Source of the DNA: Clavelina lepadiformis
Taxonomy: Eukaryota > Chordata > Ascidiacea > Aplousobranchia > Clavelinidae
DNA length: 64,000 nucleotides
Assembly (NCBI RefSeq): GCF_947623445.1
Contig: NC_135242.1
Span: forward strand, 19,406,001 to 19,470,000
Direction of reading: 5' to 3'
Positions within the stretch are counted from its first letter, which is position 1. Each line of letters starts with the position of its first letter. Both the position numbers and the translations under genes were made by a program. Below, piece by piece: positions 12,698-23,749 of this stretch. Below the pieces are notes generated by a model that saw only the letters and a list, made by a program, of their open reading frames with translations, had not been told where the DNA came from and searched no databases.

Positions 12698-14013
12698 TTA
12701 TGTGAAATGACGCCAAAATGCTACTACCAAAACAAAGCATGCGAACAGTTTTACTAAAACCTTTTTATTTCTTTTTTTATTAGCTATTGCTATGGGGTTT
12801 TCATTAGCGATTTCCTCCGCGATAGTTGAATTCGTATTTTTATGAGGAAAAGGAACATTAGGAACTTCAACATTGAGGAACTTGCATAGTGGTTCCCATC
12901 CTTGACTAGCTTCGTACACAAGAAGTTTATCTTTTGGTGCCATCTGCAGCAGAATTAATGAAAAACTACAGCAATATGTAGCATTTTAAAATTGTAAAAA
13001 CTATTTGCTAAACTTTTCAGTCTATTTTGGTATACAACCGCCACAGTATACCTGCATCACATAGTTGTTGTGCTGACGATATTTTAACCTTGAAATCATT
13101 TCATTTGGAGGTCTCTTACTGGGATGTTGCAGGCCATACAACACCCTCACTGCAAGTATCAATACCACTTAAGCCCAATAATATTACTGTATATGTAGTA
13201 TGTACAGTTGTAGTAAACCTTATTAGTTAACAAAAATTTATTGGTAGGGCTGCAGCAGTTATTAATGATTTTGAAATGAATTTGATTTGTTAAATTAACT
13301 TTTACTGTATATCAACATGTCCAGATATATATATTCACCGAAGACAAAGCTTATGTTCAATTCACTTAGTGTGTTAGTTATTGCGAGTTTGGCATAAATG
13401 TCCTTTTTGATGTGATCACCTTTCAATACAATAAACACTACTAATCATGGTACTTTACACTAAAATGACAAAATACTGAGGGATAGGTATCATTAAATTA
13501 TCATACTTATGTTCTTTGCAAACTTGTGGAATGTCCACCAGCCAAGGAGAGGAATTGTGGGTGCAAACACAAGAAAATTTTTAAGTCCATTATTGGTGGT
13601 AATCTGTCTTGATTGACTTTTATACCACGCATCTTCATGGCGAATGGTCAATACTATCTGTGTGAAAAGAAAAGCTTGCATTTCATTTTCAAGTTAAAGT
13701 TAAACTAATCTAAATGTTTCTAATACACGAGTAATTAAACTTGTCAAAAATTTAAACCTACCTTTGCATCAGGAAATGCTTCATGAATTTGTTCCCAAAA
13801 ATAACAAGCTGGTGCATCTGTGACAGCATCAACGTCTTTGTACATTCTTCTGAAATCATCGACAGTTCCACCACTTTCTAATAATTTGTTCCAGTCATTA
13901 CCATGATATGAATAATGTTCGAAAAAGTCATACGTCTTATATCCAAGAATAGTCAATGCTGTACACATTGTTGTGGTTCCAGTCTTTGGAAAACCTGCCA
14001 CAATCACTTTCAT
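12698..14013 (-). CDS. ST1: sulfotransferase-like P-loop protein with C-terminal membrane anchor, 248 aa
   Basis: Exons in gene order: 14013-13762, 13657-13507, 13149-13052, 12943-12698 (252, 151, 98 and 246 nt). The phases are compatible and the frame ends at TAA. The P-loop VAGFPKTGTTTM (about residues 5-16) is the 5'-phosphosulfate-binding motif of sulfotransferases. DAVTDAPACYFWEQIHEAFP, an IVLTIRHEDAWYKS segment, LKYRQHNNYV and KDKLLVYEASQGWEPLCKFL follow, in the order seen in the Sulfotransfer_4-type family (cytosolic or membrane-associated PAPS-dependent enzymes of unknown substrate). The last 18 or so residues are a hydrophobic tail anchor after a lysine-rich stretch. The usual R-D-E-D is R-H-E-D here. 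Exon 1 and upstream DNA almost match ST2, while exons 2-4 are clearly diverged, suggesting recombination at the exon 1/intron 1 border. AATAAA on the coding strand lies at 12655-12650. Confidence 0.85.
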
Positions 14014-14115
14014 TATGTCTAAGTTGCCTAAAAATGTCTATAAATTGTTAAAAACAAAAAGGTTTAAGCCACAAAATACATAATAGTTTATATTCCATCT
14101 AACATGAGATGAATG

Positions 14116-14341
14116 CAGTGGGATCTCATTATTCCAAAGTTCATTAATCCAAAACTTTCACAATCAACCCCAGGCAAGGAACATATTTTTTTATTTACTC
14201 CACTTTTCCTTCAATTTATAAAAAAGCAGATTTCATTATATTCTGTTAACGCATTGTAACCCATTTCATTATTCGGGTAGCCTTACTTATCTGACACAAT
14301 GCTTTGGAAATAAAATGGTTCCGATCAACGACATTCCACTG
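14116..14341. mobile_element. pogo/Tc1-like MITE (copy in the ST1 upstream unit)
   Basis: The left end reads CAGTGGGATCTCATTATTCC and the right end, on the other strand, CAGTGGAATGTCGTTGATCG. These are imperfect terminal inverted repeats of the type found on pogo and other Tc1/mariner elements. TA follows the right end, but no clear TA precedes the left. The 226-bp interior has no coding capacity. The same element recurs at 16531-16743 in the next duplicated unit, so it was present before the unit duplicated. Confidence 0.55.
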
Positions 14342-15050
14342 TATATAACCACAAATGCTACAAACTTACATTCAAATAAAACAGTTCAAACATGACCAAG
14401 CTCTACAAACCATTTTATGTGACTGTCTTTAAATTTTTGTTTTCTCTCCGACTTCTGTGTTGATTGATTAATTATTTGCAAAATATATGAAATGCAGCTA
14501 AAGCACATGCTTGGGATATGGGTTGGCAGTGCCAAAAATATAATAATATTTGTAATACTACACCAAAAATTATTAATATCTGACATGTTAATGACGTTTC
14601 TACATGCAACTAAAAATGGCTTTTATGATGGTAAATTTAATGCTATTTAGCTTAAACCTAGTAAATAAAACTCCAAATCTGTCCACATCCATTGTTTATG
14701 AAAAAAATAAACTTTAAATAATGGTCTCAGATAGTATTTATATATACTGTACCTACTTATGGGCAATGCCAAAATACTTTATAGATATGGCTGAAAGAAA
14801 ATTATTTTTAAAATTGAACCCAGATGGCTTATGGATGTTATATTTAAAAAAGTCTGTCCAGGACATTACAGTGTAGTAAAAAGTTTTCAAACGAGAAGTA
14901 TTCAGCACAACAGGCTCAACAAATATTACCACATTCAAGTTACAACATTCAGTAATTTAGTATTACATTTGCAGTGATGAAGAACAACTATAAATATACA
15001 GTAACTGCTCCATGAGTAAAGTACGATGCTACGATAAGCATAAATACAAT
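14342..15050. other. Spacer between ST1 and ST2, part of the duplicated unit
   Basis: This is a near-copy of 16744-17454 with small indels and substitutions. It holds no exon. It includes upstream sequence of ST1 and 3' flanking sequence of ST2. Confidence 0.6.
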
Positions 15051-16428
15051 TTATGACAACTTGTAACAAAGTGCAACAATTAAAGCTAAGCCACCAAACA
15101 GTTTGATCAAAAGTCGGCTATTTCTTTTTCGATTAGCAATAGCTATTGGATTTTCTTTTGCTGCTTCTTTCCAAAACGTTGCATTCACATTCTTACAAGG
15201 AAACGACAAATTAGGAACTACGGCATTAAGGAACTTGCATAGTGGTTCCCATCCTTCACTTACCTTGTACACCAGAAGTTTATCTTTAGGTGCCATCTAA
15301 ATACAAATCAATACTTAATTTAACATAACATGACATGGGCATATGGTACTGGTATAACACCAATTAAAAACAACATCCATTGAAAAACGCACATCGACAA
15401 ATTCTGTAACTAAAGTTCCAGCAACGAGGAATCAAAGTTATTTTGTGCAAATGTTTTCCTCAGTCTGAGGATGAACCTTTTGATACCATATATTGTATAC
15501 CTGAATTACATAGTTGTTGTGCAAGCGATATTTTAATCTTGAAACCATTTCATTAGGAGGTTTTTTACTTGGAAACTCAATTCCACTCACCACCCTCACT
15601 GCATAAATGTAGACTAATACTGATAAGTTATTTGTGCTGATATATATAAGTTCGGGCAACTGTGAACAGAAAAATCGTGAATTGACAATTTAAAAAAAAA
15701 AACTTTTTTACTTATTATGAAGTTGCATATCTAGACAATTCCTTCCTATACATTTATAACATAATATTAAATTTAATAATAATAACAGTAATGCAATTAA
15801 GACATTAACGACTGTTAAACAAATAAAAAAGCAACCGTACTGGTATTCTTGTACCACTTGTAAAACTTCCACAAGTCAAATAATGGAATAGATGGAGCAA
15901 TTGTGAAAAAGTTCTGAAGCCCATTGCTGGTTACAAACTGTTTGGAAAAACTTTTATACCATGCATCTTCATCACGTATGGACAAAATAATCTGTGTAAA
16001 AACATGGTTTCAACAATATTTCTTAAAACAACAATATCATACATCAAACTTGTGAACAGTTTAAACTGTACACATATAAGCTTGACAAAACTTTCACTCT
16101 TCTAAAGTTTTTGGTGAAAATACCTACAAAATGTATAATAGCGCAGCAGATTGATAAGAATGATCAAAATATTTACCTTTGCATCAGGAAATGCTTCATG
16201 AATTTGTTCCCAAAAATAACAAGCTGGTACATCTGTGACAGCATCAACGTCTTGGTACATCCTTTTGAAATCATCAACAGATCCACCACTTTCTAATAAT
16301 TTGTTCCAGTCATCACCACGATATGAATAATGTTCGAAAAAGTCATACGTCTTATATCCAAGAATAGTCAATGCTGTACACATTGTTGTGGTTCCAGTCT
16401 TGGGAAAACCTGCCACAATCACTTTCAT
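15051..16428 (-). CDS. ST2: sulfotransferase-like P-loop protein with C-terminal membrane anchor, 248 aa
   Basis: Exons in gene order: 16428-16177, 15991-15841, 15598-15501, 15296-15051. The sizes (252, 151, 98, 246 nt) match ST1 and ST3 exactly. It has the intact P-loop GFPKTGTTTM, IILSIRDEDAWYKSFSKQF with the usual R-D-E-D, RLKYRLHNNYV, and KDKLLVYKVSEGWEPLCKFL. It ends in a hydrophobic tail (LLIKLFGGLALIVALCYKLS) that should anchor it in a membrane. It looks functional, with no stops or bad splice sites. It differs from ST3 at only a few residues in exons 1, 2 and 4, so the two arose by recent tandem duplication. The substrate is unknown. A short pyrimidine-AG sequence (TTTTTAG) sits about 20 bases before the ATG and could serve as a 5' UTR or spliced-leader acceptor. 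Confidence 0.87.
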
Positions 16429-16530
16429 TATGCCTAAGTTGCCTAAAAATGTCTATAAATTGTTAAAAACAAAAAGGTTTAAGCCACAAAATACATGATA
16501 GTTTATATTCCATCTAACATGAGATGAATG

Positions 16531-16743
16531 CAGTGGGATCTCATTAATCCAAAACTTTCACAATCAACCCCAGGCAAGGAACATATTTTCTTTTATTTAT
16601 TCCACCTTTCCTTCAATTTATAAAAAAGCAGATTTCATTATATTCTGTTAATGCATTGTAACCCGTTTCATTATTCGGGTAGCCTTACTTATCTGACACA
16701 ATGCTTTGGAAATAAAATGGTTCCGATCAACGACATTTCACTG
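16531..16743. mobile_element. pogo/Tc1-like MITE (copy in the ST2 upstream unit)
   Basis: Duplicate of the element at 14116-14341, with the same CAGTGGGATCTCATTAATCC left end and a right end reading CAGTGAAATGTCGTTGATCG on the other strand. It is slightly shorter through a small internal difference near the left end. It moved with the gene unit, not independently. Confidence 0.55.
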
Positions 16744-17454
16744 TATATAACCACAAATGTTACAAACTCACATTCAAATAAAACAGTTCGAACATGACCA
16801 AGCTCTACAAATCATTTTATGTGACTGTCTTTAAATTTTTGTTTTCTCTACGACTTCTGTGTTGATTGATTATTTGCAAAATGTATGAAATGCAGCTAAA
16901 GCACATGCTTAGGATATTGCTTGGCAGTGCCAAAAATATAATAATATTTGTAATACTATACCAAAATGTATTGATATCTGACATGTTAATGAAGTTTTTA
17001 CATGCAACTGAAAATGCTTTTATGATGGTAAACTTAATGCTATTCAGTTTAAACCTAGTAAATAAAACCCCAAATCAGTCCACATCCATTGATTATGAAA
17101 AAAATCAACTTTAAGTAATGGTCTTAGATAGCATTTATATATACCGTACCTACTTATGGGCAATGCCAAAATACTTTACAGATATGGCTGAAAGATTCTA
17201 GAAAATCATTTTAAAAATTGAACCCAGATGGCTTATGGACGTTATAGTTAAAAATGTTTGTCCAGAACATTACAGTGTAGTAAAAAGTTTTCAAACAAGA
17301 AGTTTTCAACAAAACAGGCTCAACAAATATTACCACATTCAAGTTACAGCATTCAGTATTTTAGTATTACATTTGCAGTGATGAAGAACAACTATAAAAA
17401 TACTGTAACTGCTCCATGAGTAAAGTACGATGCTACGATAAGCATAAATACAAT

Positions 17455-18859
17455 TTATGACAACTTGTAACAAAGTGCAACAATTAAAGCTAAGCCACCA
17501 AACAGTTTGATCAAAAGTCGGCTATTTCTTTTTCGATTAGCAATAGCTATTGGATTTTCTTTTGCTGTTTCTTCCCAAAACGTTGCATTCACATTCTTAC
17601 GAGGAAACGGCACATTAGGAACTACGGCATTAAGGAACTTGCATAGTGGTTCCCATCCTTCACTTACCTTGTACACCAGAAGTTTATCTTTAGGTGCCAT
17701 CTAAACACAAATCAATACTTAATTTAACATAACATGACATGGGCATATGGTACTGGTTAAACACCAATTAAAAACAAGGTCCATAGGTCCATTGAAAAAT
17801 GCACATCGAAAAATTTTGTAACTAAAGTTCCAGCAACGAGGAATCATTGCCAAATTTATTTTGTGCAAATGCTTTCTTCAGTCTGAGGATGAACGTTCTG
17901 ATACCATACATTACATACCTGAATTACATAGTTGTTGTGCATGCGATATTTTAATCTTGAAACCATTTCATTAGGAGGTTTTTTACTTGGAAACTCAATT
18001 CCACTCACCACTCTCACTGCATAAATGTAAACTAATACTGATAAGTTATTTGCAAAATAAGTTATTTGCGCTGATATATTTAAGTTCGGGCAACTGTTAA
18101 CAGAAAAATAGTGAATTGACAATTTTTTGAAAACTTTTTTACTTATCATGAAGTTGCACATCTAGACAATTCTTTCCTATACATTTATAACATAATATTA
18201 AATTTAATAATAATAACAGTAATGCAATTAAAACATTAACGACTGTTAAACGTATAAGAAAGCAACCGTACTGGTATTCTTGTACCACTTGTATAACTTC
18301 CACCAGTCAAATAATGGAATAGATGGAGCGATTGTGAAAAAGTTTTGAAGCCCGTTGTTGGTTACAAACTGTTTGGAAAAACTTTTATACCATGCATCTT
18401 CATCACGTATAGACAAAATAATCTGTGTAAAAACATGGTTTCAACAATATTTCTTAAAACAACAATGTCATACATCAAACTTGTGAACACTTTAAACTGC
18501 ACACATATAAGCTTGACAAAACTTTTACTTTTCTAAAGTTTTTGGTGACAATACCTACAAAATGTATAATAGCACAGCAGATTGATAAGAATGATCAAAA
18601 TATTTACCTTTGCATCAGGAAATGCTTCATGAATTTGTTCCCAAAAATAACAAGCTGGTACATCTGTGACAGCATCAACGTCTTGGTACATTCTTCTGAA
18701 ATCATCGACAGATCCACCACTTTCTAATAACTTGTTCCAGTCATCACCATGATATGAATAATGTTCGAAAAAGTCATAGGTCTTATATCCAAGAATGGTC
18801 AATGCTGTACACATTGTTGTGGTTCCAGTCTTGGCATCACCAGCTACTATCACTTTCAT
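17455..18859 (-). CDS. ST3: sulfotransferase-like P-loop protein with altered phosphosulfate loop, 248 aa
   Basis: Exons in gene order: 18859-18608, 18422-18272, 18016-17919, 17700-17455, with sizes identical to ST1 and ST2. The body is almost the same as ST2 (IILSIRDEDAWYKSFSKQF, KDKLLVYKVSEGWEPLCKFL, same hydrophobic tail). The P-loop reads VAGDAKTGTTTM instead of VAGFPKTGTTTM, so the conserved F-P before the catalytic lysine is D-A. The lysine and the T-G-T-T that contact the phosphosulfate are kept. Similarity to the ST1 and ST2 upstream DNA fades within about 60 bases of the ATG, so the outer edge of the duplicated unit lies near this start codon. All splice sites look good. Activity is uncertain because of the loop change. 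Confidence 0.85.
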
Positions 18860-18919
18860 TATGTAAAGTTGCCAAAAATGTCTTTAAATTGTTATTATAA
18901 AAACGTTTCAAATACCTGT

Positions 18920-20116
18920 AAAAAAATTAGTATTTTCACTTTTAGTAAAATTAGTGTCTTTTACCTCAAAGAGCATTTGAAATGGTTAAATAAATACAAA
19001 GTTTAGCTCCATGTACCATAAAATGAATAAACATCTATCATCTGAAACTGGATTAAATCTAGTGGTAAGCTACCTGTTGGTGCATAGTTTTAGTCTGCAA
19101 CATGCATTTTATTGGAAATACTGGGTTTTGGTAAAGGCATTGAAGGAAGGCATATCATTTACAGCTTGGTATATTCAATGCTACATGCAAGTTAAGATTT
19201 AAGTATCAACAATACAGATTACAATCTTTCACAATCATCTTGTTACCTCATAAAATTCCTGAAACTTGTTTTGAAAATAATTTAGAATAGATAAAATATT
19301 GTATTAAAAATCCATAATCAAACAAACATGTCTCTTATGTTCATCCATTCTCTCCGATAAAATCAAGAATAGATGCAGAACAAAATGCAGAAAAAGGCAT
19401 AACACTTTATTCTACAAATGCAGCATGGTAAACACATTGTGCTTGCATAGCAGTAAGTGGCTGATACTATAAAATTTTGTACCATTTATATGTAAGGTTT
19501 TTTATTATTATAATCAATTGTTCTAATCATTTTGAAATCAAAAAACCACGAGACAAAAATGCTAAACACAACAGCATTCTAACACAAAATGGTAACGCAT
19601 TTAAAAATCAAATGTTGATGATAATTATCATCAGTATATTTTCACAGACGTATAAGTACATTTATTAATAGCACCCAACCGATTAGAATAAAGAGAAATG
19701 GAAACAACTTCATTGTTTGAGGTTTGGCAATGACACTCTCATAAAATAACCTAACGGAAGGGATAATTGTTACATCATTATAACAACATCATGGGATAAT
19801 CACAACAACATCATGCAAAATATAACATAATATTAATAATACTGTAGTAGTCATAACTACATAATTACACAGTTAATAGCAATACATTAAAATGTATAAA
19901 AAATATTTCTTGCTTTATATTTTGAGACCATCTACTGTTTCAAAGCAGGGTACGAAACATAAAAAAATGCTCATTTGGGAAAATTAGAAATCTGTTTTAT
20001 GGCCAAGTATGGCGATGGCCGTCTTTGACTAGTAGGCATTTAAGGCTTTCAAAAAAAGCGCAGCTTCTATTTGAGTAAATACGGTTGATAGTTTATATTA
20101 AGCAAACAGCATAAGA
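18920..20116. other. Spacer between ST3 and ST4, no gene seen
   Basis: 1.2 kb of A/T-rich sequence with no sulfotransferase remnant and no clear repeat end. It holds the ST3 upstream region and ST4 3' flank. Confidence 0.5.
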
Positions 20117-22655
20117 CTAATAAAAATTAAGCAACGGCCATATAACTGCTACGAAAACTGGTAACGCAATGATACAAAACACAAAAGCATACACCACATA
20201 AAGCTTCTTCTGTGCTTGTTTCATAACGACATTTTGAGTTCTTAACTCTGGCAACAAGTTTCCATTTGGATTCTTATGTGGAAATGGTTCATCAGGTACA
20301 TCTTTTTCAAGAAATTTACACAATGGTTCCCAGCCATCAGTTATTTTAAATACTAGCAGTTTCTCACACGGTGCTGCCTTTTAAACAAACAAAATAACAA
20401 TCGTGTATGGTGTGATATCTTACAACAATTATCTTGAGAACAAAAGCCTAGTACTAACAAACTTAATTGCCAATTTGAACCTTATAAAGCTCTACAAAAA
20501 CACAAAACCTCAAGTAAAGCTCACAATTGACATCAAATCAAACTCGCGGCCTTTAAAGACTTTGGGTGCGCCCAGCTAAGTATGTTGACTACGATCATAC
20601 TAACAGAATGCTCTAATGCAGTGGTTCTCAAACTGTGGTACGCGTACCACTAGCGGTACGCGAGAGCATTTTAAGTGGTACCGCGTACCGCTGAACATGA
20701 TTTTCGATGTGCTGTGAGTAATGTGTTGCCCCGGATAGACAAGCTTGTGCAGAAGAAACAGTTGCATCTATCAAATTAAATTGTGTTTTCTTGCTATTCA
20801 TTGGTGTTATGGTACATTGGTGTTATGGTACTTTTTTGTTTTTAATACAACTTTAACACTCCTGTGTTTTTGAAACTTTTTAATGAACCATGTTTTTTTA
20901 AAGTTTGTATAACCATAGGCAGTATATTTGTAATTTATTCAATTAGTGTGTCTGTCATGATTTAAAAGGTTTTTTAACGATGAAGTCCTTATACATTAAA
21001 TTTTCATGAACATACGACAGTTTATAACGCCTTTTGCTTAACCACAGGGAAGGGGGTGATAAGGGTGAAAAACCCATTCTCAAGCTATTTATTTTAGCCT
21101 AGTTTTTCAAGGCAAGCAACAAAACATATATAACAAGTTTATGTCAAATAAAACAGTTTTACTGCAGAAAAGCATTTCTCATTCAACCTGTGTATTCAAT
21201 TGTGTCTTAACTACTGAAGAAGCGCGTAAAGTGAAGAAATCCATAAATCCAACTATGACCATCAAACAAAAAGCAGCTAAAAAGCATTGTTATATTAGGT
21301 TCACATTCAAATTACAGAATTTAATTTTCATGTCACAGTAGCCAATTTGTCTTGATAAACAATGGGTTAACAGCAAAAGCACAACTGTAATGTATATGTC
21401 TAAACTTGACATTAAACAAGCTTGGATGATGCCCAACGATTGCAGTTGTCTTATAAAAGCTTTTGGATATTACTGCTTGCTAATGGCTCTGTCATTTTCA
21501 GTGCCGCAAAGTGGAAAAGAAGCCACAAGCTCATTGCAACAAACAACATAACCAAGCTATGGACAACGCATGAGAAACTTAGTAAGCAGAGCCTATTTAA
21601 AATAACTAGGCTAAGCTCATGTTTTGTTTGTTCGCGCAGTTGCACCTCAGTCAAAATTTCTAATGCCGCCCTACATTTAGTTTGACTTTGACACCCCTGA
21701 TAGTAAAGCAATTCAAGAAAATTATAGAAAAGTTTCCATGCAATACTTTAAGTTACTAACTTGTAAAACATGATCATTATGCTGACGAAATTTCATGAGA
21801 GGAACCATTTTATTTGTGGTACAAATATTTCCAGAAAAATATGACATAGGTAACCCAAAGGAAGCCATACCTGCAAAGTATGTAACATAGCATATTACTG
21901 GCACATAACAAGATTTAAGAAAGATTACCTGCATTAATATTTCCAAAACAGAATCAGGAATATCAGAAAATGTCTAATACTAATAAAGTATTAAAATCTT
22001 GTCACCTAGATATTGCCTATTAATCATTGCTAATTTCTTCTAAAAATGACAACTCACATATAGCTTTGTAATATCGATATGTGCTGAAATATGGAACATA
22101 GTGAGAAATTTTAAATGAAACATCAGCATTCATTCTTTCAAACTGCTTCTGTAAGCTTCGCCACCAGGACTCCTCATCTCGAAGAGTTAGCACAATCTGG
22201 CAATATATGTTTTTTTACTTGTAGACAAATGCAGTGGGAAGTACTTTAACCGTAATAAACAAAGTGCCTAAACATTCATCCAAGCCACACAATTAATCAT
22301 CCTTCACTAGCAACGAATAACATCACCACAAATTCGGTGTTTTAGCAACAAAAAAGCCATACCAATAAAATGATGTATGTATATCTATGTATTGTATGAC
22401 TACCTTTGCATCGGGAAAGGCTTCAGAAATTTCTTCCCAAAAGTTGCATGCTGGGGCGTCTGTAACAGCATCAACATCTTTATACATCCTTTTAAAGTCT
22501 TCCACTGTCCCACCAGTTGTCAGTATTTTTATCCAGTCATTGCCGTGATACCAGAAATGTTCAACAGCATCATAGACTTTATATCCCAGTACGTTTAATG
22601 CAGCACACAATGTCTTGGTACCAGTTTTTGAAAAACTTGCAACAATTACCTTCAT
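20117..22655 (-). CDS. ST4: sulfotransferase-like P-loop protein with C-terminal membrane anchor, 253 aa
   Basis: Exons in gene order: 22655-22404, 22196-22058, 21870-21761, 20377-20117 (252, 139, 110 and 261 nt), all phase-compatible and ending TAA. The P-loop is VASFSKTGTKTL, diverged from PKTGTTT but keeping the lysine and G-T. The middle segment is IVLTLRDEESWWRSLQKQF, then MKFRQHNDHVLQ, GWEPLCKFLEKDVPDEPFPH, and a 25-residue hydrophobic tail. Exon 2 is 12 nt shorter and exon 3 is 12 nt longer than in ST1-ST3, a split shared with ST5 and ST6, so these three form a second subfamily. Intron 3 is long (1.38 kb) and carries hAT-like ends. I start at ATG 22655 because MKVIVA aligns with the other copies. 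No defects were seen. Confidence 0.83.
20619..20700. mobile_element. hAT-type transposon end in ST4 intron 3
   Basis: CAGTGGTTCTCAAACTGTGG at 20619 is a typical hAT terminal sequence, followed by nested GGTACGCG/CGCGTACC inverted motifs up to about 20690. I could not find a matching right end with an 8-bp target duplication, so the element may be truncated or degraded. Confidence 0.5.
21430..21705. mobile_element. hAT-type remnant in ST4 intron 3
   Basis: The stretch ends in TTTGACTTTGACACCCCTGA, the reverse of the CAGGGGTGTCAAA ends of Charlie-like hAT elements. Inside, GTGCCGCAAAGTGGAAAAG resembles non-autonomous hAT sequence. The left boundary is approximate and no target duplication was identified. 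Confidence 0.4.
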
Positions 22656-22739
22656 TGTAAACAAGTTTTCTTATTTTGTCTGCAGTAAAATATATGCACA
22701 CAGTGTTAAAAATTACATGTTTTAATACAAAGGAGGCCA

Positions 22740-23749
22740 GATTATCACATATACAGTAACACAATAATTATGCGTATGTGGGCAAGTCATACACATAATT
22801 CCAAGCATCTGCTCACACTTAACATCAAATAGTTAATTAGAAAACACCAACAACACGACGTGTAAAACCTAATGGACAAAAATACGTTACAAGAATCACA
22901 AGAGACCTGCTACAAATATTTAAAAAGAGAGTTATTAACAGTTTATGAAAGCTTATTCTCGCGCACAATAACAGGTATCATTAAAACAAGACATAACATC
23001 TCAAAAAGAGCTACCAATCCTACAACAATCATTGGCTAAAGCGTCATTACCACATACAAGCAACACGTAAACGTTCACTCAACATAGAATTTAAATCTAC
23101 AAAACTTGGGCATTCTAAATAACAAAACATAAACGATTTTCACCATTCTGTCCCAATGCTTGCACAGAGGTGGTCTGAGATCAAAAAGTAGCGGCGATGG
23201 TGGCTAATTAGTTGAGTTATGAAATGGCTAACACAAAAGCAGAAAAATACAGTGCCTAGCAAAACATTGGTATCAAAATTGCTGAGGTTCTTCAAGAAGA
23301 AATAATGGTACTGAGTTCGATATATTATATAGGTTGTTCAAGTTAAACAATAAATTCTAACCTTCTACCAAAAAATGAGACGAAATCCTTTTTCACAAAA
23401 TAAAAAAATACCAATAAAACAATAATACACATGTAAATTTTGTCAACAACATGGAGTGGAAGCTCATTAACTTGAAGGGACTAATTAGATTAGTTCGAGC
23501 TATACAAAGCTTTGGGTTACAGTAAGTTGATAAAATTGGTCACCAATAACTATTGTATTTACTTGCCCAACTGCTTGTAAAGTTTTATCGTACTTAGTGA
23601 AATTATTTGAATTGTTTAAACTACACTTGTTTTTTCAGCTGCGTGTATCTGATTAACCTATATAACTTTCCAAACACAGTCTTGGCAGCCTCGATTTGGG
23701 TTTTTAAATGTTATACACAAAATACACGTGAAAATTGACTGAAAAAAGG
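22740..23749. other. Spacer between ST4 and ST5, no gene seen
   Basis: 1 kb without exons. The portion near 23455-23530 (GGAGTGGAAGCTCATTAAC, then GTTCGAGCTATAC) faintly resembles a pogo-like end, but no partner end was found. Confidence 0.4.

Noticed and set aside
23455-23530. pogo-like element in the ST4-ST5 spacer
   Set aside because: Only a faint resemblance to one end. No inverted partner or target duplication.
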